A model generated the notes under the pieces. It worked only from the letters and a program-made list of their open reading frames with translations, was not told the DNA's origin and did not search any database. Positions 33,098 through 43,141 of a DNA stretch of 60,000 bases are shown in pieces (positions within the stretch are counted from its first letter, which is position 1; every line of letters starts with the position of its first letter). Origin of the DNA: Symsagittifera roscoffensis (taxonomy: Eukaryota; Xenacoelomorpha; Acoela; Convolutidae). The translations under genes were made by a program, and so were the position numbers. The stretch covers positions 49,247,892 through 49,307,891 of the forward strand of contig NC_087069.1 in assembly GCF_963678635.1 (NCBI RefSeq), given 5' to 3'.

Positions 33098-34603
33098 TCT
33101 TCATCCCACGATCATCTGCAAAATACACAAAAGAAAAATAAAAAATAGAAAACTTCTTCAAATTCTTCAAAACTCTATTAATATTTTGCACTAGATAAAT
33201 TCAATAAAAATCATACCCATGTAGTAAATTAATTTATAAATTATTTCCCTAAAAGCAGTAATTCTAATAATGATGAAAATTTGTAACTTAATTTTTCCCC
33301 AGACAACTAGCAGTAAAATTGAAATTCTATGTAGTAAATTGATAAAACGAAAATGCAGTACTAACCTTTTGATATTTCCATTCGCTCGCACAAAAATTCT
33401 ATCCAAACTCGCACAGCTCGCCCACGAAGAATTGTTTAAATAATGAATTTCAGTTTCAAGCTTTCACACTCAACAACTCTAACACATGATAACACGTTTC
33501 AAACTTTCCTTTAACCCGGTTGGAAAGGAATTATATACTAAACAAAACTAACCAATGCAGCTTACTAAACACCACAAATCATAGAATAACAGCATGACTA
33601 AGAAAAGGAAACCAACGGTACCCAAACCGGATTAACCCAGTTTAAAACTGGATAATTTATTCTTTTGAAGACTATTATAAAGTCTAAGAAAGAAATAATA
33701 AAACACAAAAAAGTCGAAAGACAAACCCATACCAAAAACAATTTGATTTTTGAAAAAAGGACACAACCAACGAAACATAAGAAAAACTACAATAAACCCA
33801 ACATAAAACGTTATCACATAACAGGACCTCTCACAGAAACCGCACGAAATCATACTCCCACTCCTGGCCTAACCCACCAGAGAGGACGTCCTGAGCATGC
33901 TCTATAGCCGGCCTAACCCACCGCGCTACATCCACGCTTTGTGACCACACTTCTTTTTTTAATAAGAGGTACTCAAGGGTGAGTAACTCTTCAAAATAAC
34001 CGAACTAAAACAAAAAGCTTTTGTGAAAACAACTAACCAAAATCATAATTAAAACACCGAACTAATAAAAATTTTATAAAAAGTAAATTATACCTTGCAG
34101 TATATAGATCAGCATATAACACCAAAGACGAACATCCAAAGACAAAATGACCCCACTACACTCGAAAAAGAATGGCCAACCACAATCAATATGCCGTCCA
34201 CAATCACAACTCAAAGGATTTAGAGTACGACTTGACTTCGCAGTAAAGGACTTCATTGAACTAGACCAATGACCACCTCGATGTTCAAGTATACGTACAG
34301 ATCCGAGTAACCAGGCATCCCCTCCACACACAATCTCCACGCCATCCCCAGACGAGGTTGAACACAAAAGAAGTTCTCTACATGAAATAGAAAAACCTGT
34401 CATAGCAAACCATTCTGAAATCAGATTTGAGTTTGTTGAGAAAACCCAGTCGTTGTCATAAGAAGACACAACGATTGATCCTGGAACTTCTCTAACAAGA
34501 GAACCCAAAAGAAATGTGATGTTCGCCAAATACCAACGTCCATCATCCATCCTTTGAATTGCAGAAAGACTATTCTAAAAAAACTCTGTAAAACCCGGAT
34601 GGG
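33098..34603. other. Long 3' region of element A
   Basis: About 1.5 kb between the intron-like segment and the 3' LTR, conserved in B (39728-41251). No sense ORF is supported. On the minus strand there is a 158-codon frame (34074-34550) and a 73-codon hydrophobic one (33632-33853), both with partial counterparts in B. The antisense strand also has a tRNA-like A-box (TAGCGCGGTGGG) at about 33924-33935. The last bases before the LTR (ggatggg) are the only purine-rich candidate for the plus-strand primer. Confidence 0.5.
34074..34550 (-). CDS. Candidate antisense ORF in the 3' region of A (158 aa)
   Basis: A 158-codon frame opposite to the element starts about 50 bases inside the 3' LTR. It is Ser/Leu/Cys-rich with a hydrophobic C-terminus and balanced composition, unlike the chance frames nearby. 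In copy B only the last about 90 codons are open (40009-40275, ATG in place), and the A/B differences there include many replacements. Selection for protein is therefore not evident. It may be an antisense gene, a relic of captured sequence, or chance. Confidence 0.25.
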   Translation of the reverse strand: MDDGRWYLANITFLLGSLVREVPGSIVVSSYDNDWVFSTNSNLISEWFAMTGFSISCRELLLCSTSSGDGVEIVCGGDAWLLGSVRILEHRGGHWSSSMKSFTAKSSRTLNPLSCDCGRHIDCGWPFFFECSGVILSLDVRLWCYMLIYILQGIIYFL

Positions 34604-35013
34604 TGGAACCTGATCTAAACTACATTTTATGATTGGATAAATTAGATATTTTACCACTGTAAAGTATTTAATATCAACCAATCATGATCCATCTAACTAA
34701 CAACCCACTTATTTGTAAGTGCTGAAATTAATTGTAATTTCAGCACCAGAGAGATTTGAATTTAACTTAGAAATTAGTTGCCTCTCCAAGAGAACTTCAG
34801 CAGCCGCAATAAACCAGTATACCCTAGATCTATTGAGCCTAGCAGAGACTAGTTAAACAACCTGAGACTAGATAGTATAAGAGTAAGATTAGGATCGGTA
34901 TTAGACTAAGAAGTTGCACGAATCTATCCGGCCGAAAATAAGATAGCGTGACGAGCAGACGGTGTACCCTATCCGAAATTACTCTATGAGTTAAGACCAT
35001 TGGTTATAACTCA
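34604..35013 (+). repeat. 3' LTR of element A
   Basis: 410 bp, TGGAACC...AACTCA, followed by the CTAG duplication. AATAAA is at 34808-34813. The internal palindrome has one mismatch (gaaattaattgtaatttc). Confidence 0.92.
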
Positions 35014-38000
35014 CTAGAAGATAGAACAGCGTTTATCCTAATGCCTTGAAATCGAGTTTCAAAATAGGATCAAATTTTTAAGAAATTCCAGTCAAAGCCA
35101 AATATAACATTTTTGGCTTTAACTGAAATTGTGAAAAGTGTATGTTTATCGTTGAAAATTCTGCTGCGGATATAATAACCCTAGGAAAATTCGATAATAT
35201 GAATCCAATTAAGTATAGAATAGAACAGTATTGCTGCTTCGTTATCAGCAATTTGATCTTGGAGTGACCGAAACTTTAATTGGTTGGTTCTAAAAAATTT
35301 ATAGTTCAAATAAAAACAACAAATTGTCATTAGACACTTATAGTTTACATTTTCATACCTCCTGTCCCACATTATGGATCATTTAGGCACAAAAAAAAAA
35401 CGTTTAAGTTCAAACTTCGGGTTTTTCTGAAAAAAATGTTATTTTTTCCCGAAAAATCTGAACCAAAAAAACTAGAACATGTAGCTTCTCACAAGTTACT
35501 GATTCACATCGGATTCCGTTTTTTTTTCAAATTAATAACAAAAAAATGTCCTCTGGAATTTATATAAAATTTCATATCAGATTTTTCTATTTTGGTTGAA
35601 TTTTCTTATTTCGAAACTAATTTAACAGCAGTTTGCTAGCTGTAACGACTGGTTTAGGCTAAAAACAATTTTTTGGTTGGTTACAACAATGCAAAAGTTT
35701 GTAGCTTTTCAGAAAAGTTACAATTATTTCTTATTTCAAGTTTCTAAAACATGTAACAAAAAGTGTTTGGAGGATTTTTTTCTAGTAAATATATTGTTTC
35801 TCAAGAACAATTAACAAATAAATCATTCCAATTTTTAACTTCGAACGAAACAAATTTTTCGCAAAAATGTTTTTTATGCCAAAATCAACTTGGCTGTTTG
35901 CTTGTTGACCATCTCGATTGTTTAAACTCTTACAACATTCATTTTAAAAAACCCTTTTTTTTAGAAACCAAATTCATTAAATTGATGAAAAAATCACCTT
36001 TTTCAAAGTTTCACTGATAGTTTTTTTTGTTACAATCTTTTAACAAAACAAACTATTTGAAGATTAGAACTTGTATTAGTTAAAGAAAACAGAGGCGAAG
36101 GTTTCTTTTGTATCTGAAAGTAGATAGATCAAGCATTATCTCCTAGAATACTAAAGCTAGTGTTACCCAATGAAAAGAAATCCCGACAAAAACGACCGTA
36201 TGGTTTTAAAAAAAATTTTCCCAAAAATTTGAAGAGATTTGCGATAAGAAAACTGTTTTCTTCTTAAAATAAAATGAACAGTTAAAATTATATTATACAC
36301 TAAACTGTGAAAAATAACTTTAGAGATAAGCAGATAAACATTTTTGTTATCACCCTGAATATATCGCAGCGTTTCTTAGCTAATTTTGCTCGTGTTCATT
36401 GTTCGAAAATCATCACACTCAGCAAAAAAATTGATCGAATTAAGCCTGTACCGTTGTTTTCGAGTACTGATGAAATCTAAAATGACGAGAGCATCATCAA
36501 GAGGCTAAACTGTGCACTAGATAGGCACCTATACAGGTATTTTTGTGTCTGTATGTTCCTGGGTTTCAGAAACAAGTCTTTAAACATAAAAAAAAATTGT
36601 CGGAGTGATCCAAAAAAACTTAAGAACAAAATGCAACACAGGGCGCGTCTTTCTTGCGGAACCCGCTTACTTTTACCAGAAAGCACAGTTTGGCCTCGTT
36701 CTGATGAAAAATTACAAATCTGATTTTTATATTGTCCGAAAAAAAATTCAAAAAAATGATGGTTTTTAGCTCATAATTCGAATTTAAATAAACTTAACAA
36801 TGTACACCGACTTTTGACTACTCTTGTTAATCAATTAGGTAAGAAATTTGCGTGTATAACTGGTCAACTTCATCTGGTCACTCGTCTAGCATTACGAGGC
36901 CAAACTGTGCGGTTTGCGAACTGTGATCGGATTCCGCAACAAGGAGGCTCCCTTTGTTCTTATTTGTTTTTTCACTCTCTTTGATCGTTCTGACAATATT
37001 TGTACATGTTCAAAAGCTTGTCTCGTGGTTTCAGGAAGATACAGACACAAATTGTGCGCCTATCCAGTGCACATTTTACCTTCGTAATGAGGAAAAAAAG
37101 ATGTACAAGGTTTCTGTGACTAAAATAATTTGTAGCTGATTTTTGGATTTTCAGTTGTAACAGGCCAAACTGAAAAAATAAGACTATACAAATGTTTGCT
37201 CAATTACTTCTATTTTTTCATTTTTCCGACACTCGCAAAATAGGACAATAAATTGTTCTTTTTTGCCCTATTTTACCACCAAAAACTTTTTCTACTTTTC
37301 AACTGCTTTTCCCTGCTCATAATTTTTTGAAAAATGTTTTTAACCTAAACCATTCATGAAGCAATTTCTTTTAAACTTAGACCATTGTTATAAGCAGTTT
37401 TGGCTTTTTACTAGATGCAACTAGCGCGTATAAGCGATTTTGTTCTGAATTTCAAAAAGTTGCTCACTTTTATTTTTTCCAAGAATGATTTCCCTTCTAG
37501 AACTTCCTTGGGCTACGTAAGAGGCTTTTTCTGATACAACTTTTTCATCAGTTAACTGGTCAGCCTCAGCGTAATTTTAATTTGTTTAATGAAGCCAGTA
37601 GAACCCATTTTTGGGGTAAAATGTTGGCCACAAAAATCGCAAAACAAATTACATTCAAAAGTTCTGGTAAATTTTGCTGAAATTTTGGTTCTCATTTTTC
37701 TGTCTAACATCAACAACGTAAATGGAACACAACGCGTTGAAAAATTTTTAAGTTTTGTTTCAAATTCCGGTTAAATTAAATTAGCATTGTAGCTTCGGGA
37801 ATTATTTAAGTGGTTAGCTCTCAGCCAAAAATATCATTCACATGCCGTAATTTTGAGGTAATTTTAAAAACTTGTGATGAAAAATTATTGTTTGAATCAT
37901 TGCGTAGCCATGTAGGGCGAAAAAACTCGCATAGAAATCACTCCAATTGAAGTGTAGCAAGGAAGGCTTAAATTAAATTATATACAATCTAGAATATATA

Positions 38001-38229
38001 CAAACTATAAAAACTTATAAACCTTATTTATTTTTATGTAAAAAATTTATTATATTCAAATTTATTCCAGAATAAATATGCATTTTGATAAAAGTTTCAA
38101 AATTTTTATGATCAATGTGAAGAAAAAAAAAGATTGTTGGAAGCTTCCCACTCAAACAAATACGGCCAAAAATTTTTCAACAGAAACTTATTTTTCTCAG
38201 AAAAAAAAAAATTGTTTTTTTTTTAAAAA
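35014..38229. repeat. Spacer between the two elements, with family R1 repeats
   Basis: No gene is supported. Copies of repeat family R1, also seen at 1095-1660, lie at about 36480-36720 and 36880-37100 in opposite orientations and share 'acaagtctttaaacat' and 'gcctatccagtgcaca'. The 84-codon frame at 35763-36017 has a C-x2-C...H pattern (KCFLCQNQLGC..VDHLDC) but no other support. The rest is AT-rich with long A/T runs. Confidence 0.45.
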
Positions 38230-38429
38230 NNNNNNNNNNNNNNNNNNNNNNNNNNNNNNNNNNNNNNNNNNNNNNNNNNNNNNNNNNNNNNNNNNNNNNN
38301 NNNNNNNNNNNNNNNNNNNNNNNNNNNNNNNNNNNNNNNNNNNNNNNNNNNNNNNNNNNNNNNNNNNNNNNNNNNNNNNNNNNNNNNNNNNNNNNNNNNN
38401 NNNNNNNNNNNNNNNNNNNNNNNNNNNNN
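38230..38429. other. Assembly gap (200 N)
   Basis: Exactly 200 N, the same length as the gap at 3059-3258, so the true size is unknown. The distance between elements A and B is therefore not known exactly. Confidence 0.95.
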
Positions 38430-39310
38430 TTCAGTACAGTTGCGGTGTTGTCTTGCTTCTAGCTCAGACCACTGTCGACTTTGATTGTTTAATTGGTATC
38501 AAAACATCCGAAACGAAATCTTTGTGATCAATTGATGCCCATGGTGTCCCTCTAAGTGTCAAACGGGTAAGTATTGACGTCAAAACTGCACGTGGTCACC
38601 TGTTTCTGGGCAAAAGGGTCGAAGTCAATTGCTACCGTAGTCAGACAGAGGGTATGTGTAAAACAAAAGAATAGGTATCTCTGCACCACTGGGAAGTCAA
38701 ATGGCGTCTCAATCATGTCCACGCTGATACAAAAATAATTATTTGCGAGACGGAAAATATACTGAGTGCCACTGGAGATGCATCATACGGAGTCGAAGCA
38801 CCAAAAAATCCTGACAACTATTTTTTTGAAAGATTTTTGTTTTAAACATTTTTGTGAACAATTCAATATACCATAATTCATTGCAATATGTCGAGGCTGA
38901 ACAGAAACAAATTTCATCAATCAGGACAAAAACAAAATTTAAGCTAACCCGAAAGTTGACTTAATTTAGTTCAAGTATATATTCTAGGGTTAAAGGGTTT
39001 CTTAGTTTTAAAATAATTTTTAGTTAAAACGAACCCAAAAAAATCTATATGAAATGAGTGCATAACTATAAATGTACGTATAGTTAGCACGCGCTAACAC
39101 ACATTGAAAATTCTTTTTTTATAAAAAACAATAGGTTAAAAATGACTTAAAATTTTTTGCAAAATATCTGCGTTACTCTCGGTCTACTCACAATCTAAAA
39201 CTACTCAATTTGATACATAAAGCACATCTACCGCTTTCACGATTACCCCAACCGCACTCTACTTCCACAGATTACAGCCCCAACATTCACTACTACCACG
39301 TTAACCGTAC
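38430..39310. other. Coding-like debris and spacer before element B
   Basis: From about 38430 to 38830 the + strand reads as protein-like across frames with stops (for example TTVDFDCLIGIKTSETKSL, then GHLFLGKRVEVNCY). Composition is less AT-rich than the neighbours, suggesting an old retroelement or gene fragment that I cannot identify. The remainder is AT-rich. The four bases before element B are GTAC. Confidence 0.3.
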
Positions 39311-39727
39311 TGAGTTAAGACTGGGGTGTATAACTCATAGAGTAATTTCGGATAGGGTACACCGTCTGCTCGTCACGCTATCTTATTTTCGGCCGGATAG
39401 ATTCGTGCAACTTCTTAGTCTAATACCGATCCTAATCTTACTCTTATACTATCTAGTCTCAGGTTGTTTAACTAGTCTCTGCTAGGCTCAATAGATCTAG
39501 GGTATACTGGTTTATTGCGGCTGCTGAAGTGCTCGGGAGAGTCCAACTAATTTCTAATTTCTAAGTTAAATTCAAATCTCTCTGGTGCTGAAATTACAAG
39601 TAACTTCAGCACTTACAAATAAGTGGGTTGTTAGTTAGATGGATCATGATTGGTTAATATTAAATACTTTACATTGGTAAAACATTTAATTTATCCAATC
39701 ATAAAATGTAGTTTAGATCAGGTTCCA
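39311..39727 (-). repeat. 3' LTR of element B
   Basis: 417 bp: the 410-bp LTR with a 7-bp tandem duplication (tttctaa). Otherwise it has two substitutions relative to the 5' LTR of B. The polyadenylation hexamer is at 39511-39516 on the minus strand. Confidence 0.92.
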
Positions 39728-41251
39728 CCCATCCGGGTTTTACAGAGTTTTTTAGAATAGTTTTTCTGCAATTCAAAGGATGGATGATGGACGTTGGTGT
39801 TTGGCGAACATCATATTTCTTTTGTTTCCTTTTTGTTAAAGAAGTTCCAGGAAGCTGGAGTTAGATGACATAAGACGTTGGGTCTTCTAGTGACAACGAC
39901 TAAGTCTTTGCAACAAATTCAAATCTGATTTCAGAATGGTTTGCTATGTCAGGTTTTTCTGTTCTGCGTGGAGAACTTCTTTTGTGTCTGATCTAGTTTG
40001 GGAATGGCGTGGAGATTGTGCGTGGAGGGGATGCCTGGTTACTCGGATCTGTACGTATACTTGAACATCGAGGTGGTCATTGGTCTAGTTCAATGAAGTC
40101 CTTTTCTGCGAGGTCAAGTCGTACTCTAAATCCTTTGAGTTGTGGTTGTGAGCGGCATATCGATTGTAGTTGGTCATTCTCTCTCGAGCGTAGTGGGGTC
40201 GTTTTGTCTTTAGATGTTCGTCTTTGGTGTTGTATTCTGATCTATGTATTGCATAATGTAATTTACATTTTATAAAACATTTATTAGTTTAATATTTTTT
40301 AATCATGATTTTAGTTAGTTGTTTTCACAAAAGCTTTTTGTTTTAGTTCGGTTATTTTGAAGAGTTACTCACACTTGAGTAGCTCTTATTAAAAATAGAG
40401 GTGTGGTCACAAAGCGTGGATGTAGCACGGTGGGTTAGGCCGGCTATAGAGCATGCTCAGGACGTCCTTCCTGGTGGGTTAGGCCAGGAGTGGGAGTATG
40501 ATTTCATGCGGTTTTTGTGAGGGGTCCTGTTATGTGACAACGTTTTATGTTGGGTTTGTTGTGGTCTTTCTTATGTTTTGTTGGTTGTGTCCTTTTTTCA
40601 AAAGCAAATTGTTTGTGGTATGGGTTTGTCTTTCGACTTTTTTGTGTTTTATTATTTCTTTCTTAGACTTTATAATAGTCCTCAAAAGAATAAATTATCC
40701 AGTTTTAAACTGGGTTAATCCGGTTTGGGTACCGTTGGTTTCCTTTTCTTAGTCATGCTGTTATTCTATGATTTGTGGTATTTAGTAAGCTGCGTTGGTT
40801 AGTTTTGTTTAATATATGATTCCTTTCCATCCGGGTTAAAGGAAAGTTTGAAACATGTCATTATATGTTAGAGTTGTTGAGTGTGAAAACTTGAAACTGA
40901 AATTCATTGTTTTAAACAATTCTTCGTGGGCGAGCTTTGCGAGTGTGGATAGAATTTCTGTGCGAATAAATGAAAATATCAAAAGGTTAGTACTGCAATT
41001 GCATTTTATTAATTTACTGCATAGAATTTGGAAATTTACTGCTAGTTATGGAGGAATTTTAAGATACAAATTTTCATCATAATTAGATTTACTGCTTTGG
41101 GGGAAAATATTATAGATGAATTTACTGCATTGGTATTAAATTTATTAATTTATAAGTGTAAGAGATTAATAGAATTTTTGAAATCTGTTTGATGAAATTT
41201 GCGATTTTTATTTGTCTTTTGTGGTTTTTGTAGGTGATTGTCGGATGAAGG
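39728..41251. other. Long 3' region of element B
   Basis: Homologous to 33098-34603 of copy A. No sense ORF was found. On the + strand, antisense to the element, frames at 40009-40275 and 40498-40752 partly match those of copy A. The tRNA-like A-box variant TAGCACGGTGGG lies at about 40424-40435. The candidate plus-strand primer site next to the LTR reads ggatggg, as in A. Confidence 0.5.
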
Positions 41252-41338
41252 CTAAAAATCTAAAGAAAACATGGATAAAGTATGGTGAGTTTTTTAATAT
41301 TTTAATTAGTTAGTAATATTCACTTAATTCATACTTAC
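41252..41338 (-). other. 87-nt intron-like segment after the ORF4 stop, copy B
   Basis: TAA, CAG, GTAAGTATG at the start and tttctttagatttttag at the end, exactly 87 nt as in copy A. Branch-like 'actaac' motifs lie inside. Because the donor begins 3 nt after the stop, splicing would not alter ORF4 and would leave the junction too close to the stop to trigger nonsense-mediated decay. Confidence 0.6.
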
Positions 41339-41341
41339 CTG

Positions 41342-43141
41342 TTAGTCGTCGGGGAAAAAACCGTGGGGGAAGATGTCGTGAATTAGTTCTGAAGTTGTTA
41401 GTAGTTTAGCTAGAATGCGGATGATATTTTTAGTCTGAAGCAGTGGCCAAAGCAATTGAAGTGCCTTAATAGTGGTTAGTTCTTCAGTGCCTACTGCAAA
41501 CTCATAAGGTGTGTTTTGGATTAAGTTATATAATTTGTGGTTAAATTTAGTGTTGTGGATGAATTCTAAAATTGGGATTTCTATAGGCTGTACAAACTCG
41601 TGCGGGATAAGGAAGGGTCGGGATTCTTCGGCGTTGAAGGTCTTGGTGATGGGGCAGAAAATGTACATTTGGGTTATGGGGTCATAATTACGAAGAATAC
41701 CATGGAGGTTAGTGTCTTTAATACAATATGTGAAATTTAGGAAATACGGTGAAGTGTATTTTGAATTGATGAATTGAAAACGATGGTGTGGTTGTCTAGA
41801 GGGTGTGTGGAGGTCAAAGTGATTTTGGATGAAACGATAGTAACTGTATGTATGTGTTTGTTTAGTGCGCAACATAATATCATGTGAGCAGTGCAAATCT
41901 CTTTCGTGTGGTGCAAGGAAATGAAAGGTTAGTGAAAAGATTTGGAAGCGTTCTTTAAAACTTTCGTATGCTTGTGTGTTTGTTAGTGCTTCTGAAATAA
42001 TGTGATCAAACTTTCGGTCGAAGATGTTTAGTGTAAATACATATGGTGTCTTGATGAAAAATTTCTCGGTGATTTGTGGATTAGCGAAGCGATCGTCGTC
42101 TAAGAATTGATCTTGGTTAGCTCTGATGATGTTGTGATCGTAGTATTCTAGTGTATATTCATTAGCTCTAGGTGCAGTGTGTATTTTTAGTGATTTTTTA
42201 TATCCAACGTAAGTAAACTGTCTAGTGGTTAGTGGTGTAGTTAGTCGATATAGCATGTCTTTATTTCGTTCTATATCGATGGAAGTGTTGGATAAAGGTA
42301 AGCAAAGAGGGTTAGTGAAATGATAGTATGAGGTCCAAGAGAGAGTGGGCATTAAAACGTATTCATCTACAAAGTTGCGTGTTTCGTTAGCGTCGTGAGG
42401 GGTGTTTAAGGTGTATTGTGGAAACGAGGGTAGAGTGATAGCTAAAAATTCTTTAGTGTTAGTATGCTGGGGGTGGTTGATGTATTCACGGGCTGTTCCT
42501 GGTTTTGCTGGGAAAGGATGGTTGGGGAATTTTCTTTTAAAAGTGCGGTAAGCTCTATTAGTGTTTAGTGAAGATATAGTGGATGTGGATGATGGTGTTA
42601 ATGATTCAGTATAATTTGAAGAGGGTGTAGGGGGATTGGATGAATTTGTAGTGGAGGAGATTTGGTTTATGGTCGGGGTGTTAAGGTGGTAGGGTTGTTG
42701 TTGGAGGGTAATAAAATTATCTAGCTCTGGGGAGATTCGGGGGGTGTCTGGAGAATGAGATGATTGGTCAGAATGGTATGAGGAATAGGTTGGGGTAACT
42801 TGGGAAGCATAAGAGGGTGTGGGAGTGATTGGGTCAGGGTTATTGGACAATATGGGTTGAAAAGGAGGTTGAGAAAAATTAGAAGGGTTATGAAAATTAT
42901 TGGATGGGGATGGTTCTGAGTCGGCAAAATCATCGGGGGTTTCAATATTCGGGTTATTTAGCTGTGAGATGGAGTATAAAACTGAAATATGTGAGTTAGT
43001 GTCGGAATTCATGCCTGATGTTACAGTACTAGATGGAAAATCGGGTGGCGGAAAAGCAAAAAGTGGTATGATTGGGATTGGAGAGGTAAGATTGGTTGGA
43101 TGGGAATTTGATCGGTGTAGTGATCCAAGTTGGCGGCTCAT
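41342..43141 (-). CDS. ORF4, 599-aa protein of unknown function, copy B (intact)
   Basis: The ATG overlaps the env stop as ATGA (43138-43141), so it is probably translated by termination-reinitiation or from a spliced RNA. Residues about 1-200 are Pro/Ser/Thr/Asn-rich and look disordered. Residues about 200-599 look globular, rich in Tyr, Phe, His and Asn, with blocks such as RAYRTFKRKFPNHPFP, ANEYTLEYYDHNIIRANQ, DDDRFANPQITEKFF and FIHNTKFNHKLYNLI. There is no signal peptide or clear membrane segment. Copy A keeps the globular part with high identity. I recognise no family. Its position after env resembles 3'-terminal accessory genes of complex retroviruses, but the size is larger. A structural or regulatory role is open. 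Confidence 0.8.
   Translation of the reverse strand: MSRQLGSLHRSNSHPTNLTSPIPIIPLFAFPPPDFPSSTVTSGMNSDTNSHISVLYSISQLNNPNIETPDDFADSEPSPSNNFHNPSNFSQPPFQPILSNNPDPITPTPSYASQVTPTYSSYHSDQSSHSPDTPRISPELDNFITLQQQPYHLNTPTINQISSTTNSSNPPTPSSNYTESLTPSSTSTISSLNTNRAYRTFKRKFPNHPFPAKPGTAREYINHPQHTNTKEFLAITLPSFPQYTLNTPHDANETRNFVDEYVLMPTLSWTSYYHFTNPLCLPLSNTSIDIERNKDMLYRLTTPLTTRQFTYVGYKKSLKIHTAPRANEYTLEYYDHNIIRANQDQFLDDDRFANPQITEKFFIKTPYVFTLNIFDRKFDHIISEALTNTQAYESFKERFQIFSLTFHFLAPHERDLHCSHDIMLRTKQTHTYSYYRFIQNHFDLHTPSRQPHHRFQFINSKYTSPYFLNFTYCIKDTNLHGILRNYDPITQMYIFCPITKTFNAEESRPFLIPHEFVQPIEIPILEFIHNTKFNHKLYNLIQNTPYEFAVGTEELTTIKALQLLWPLLQTKNIIRILAKLLTTSELIHDIFPHGFFPDD

Larger units (their letters stand above)
18637..35013 (+). 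mobile_element. Giant env-bearing Ty3/Gypsy-like LTR element, copy A
   Basis: Two 410-bp LTRs (18637-19046, 34604-35013) bound this 16,377-bp element, with the 4-bp duplication CTAG at 18633-18636 and 35014-35017. The LTRs differ at five positions. Order: leader with ORF-L, ORF-X1, gag, Arg/Asn/Ser-protease ORF, pol, ORF-P, env, ORF4, long 3' region. The pol order PR-RT-RNase H-IN is that of Ty3/Gypsy and retroviruses. Compared with copy B it has two large deletions: about 1.9 kb at 28034 (integrase C-terminus, membrane ORFs) and about 0.63 kb at 31289 (env membrane anchor, ORF4 start). It also has many stops and frameshifts. Its gag and protease ORFs are open end to end. Its coding strand is A-rich and G-poor. 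Confidence 0.9.

Noticed and set aside
35763-36017. 84-codon frame with a Cys/His cluster resembling a zinc finger
   Set aside because: Spacing fits no finger class I know, flanks are non-coding, and the residues otherwise reflect AT-rich composition.
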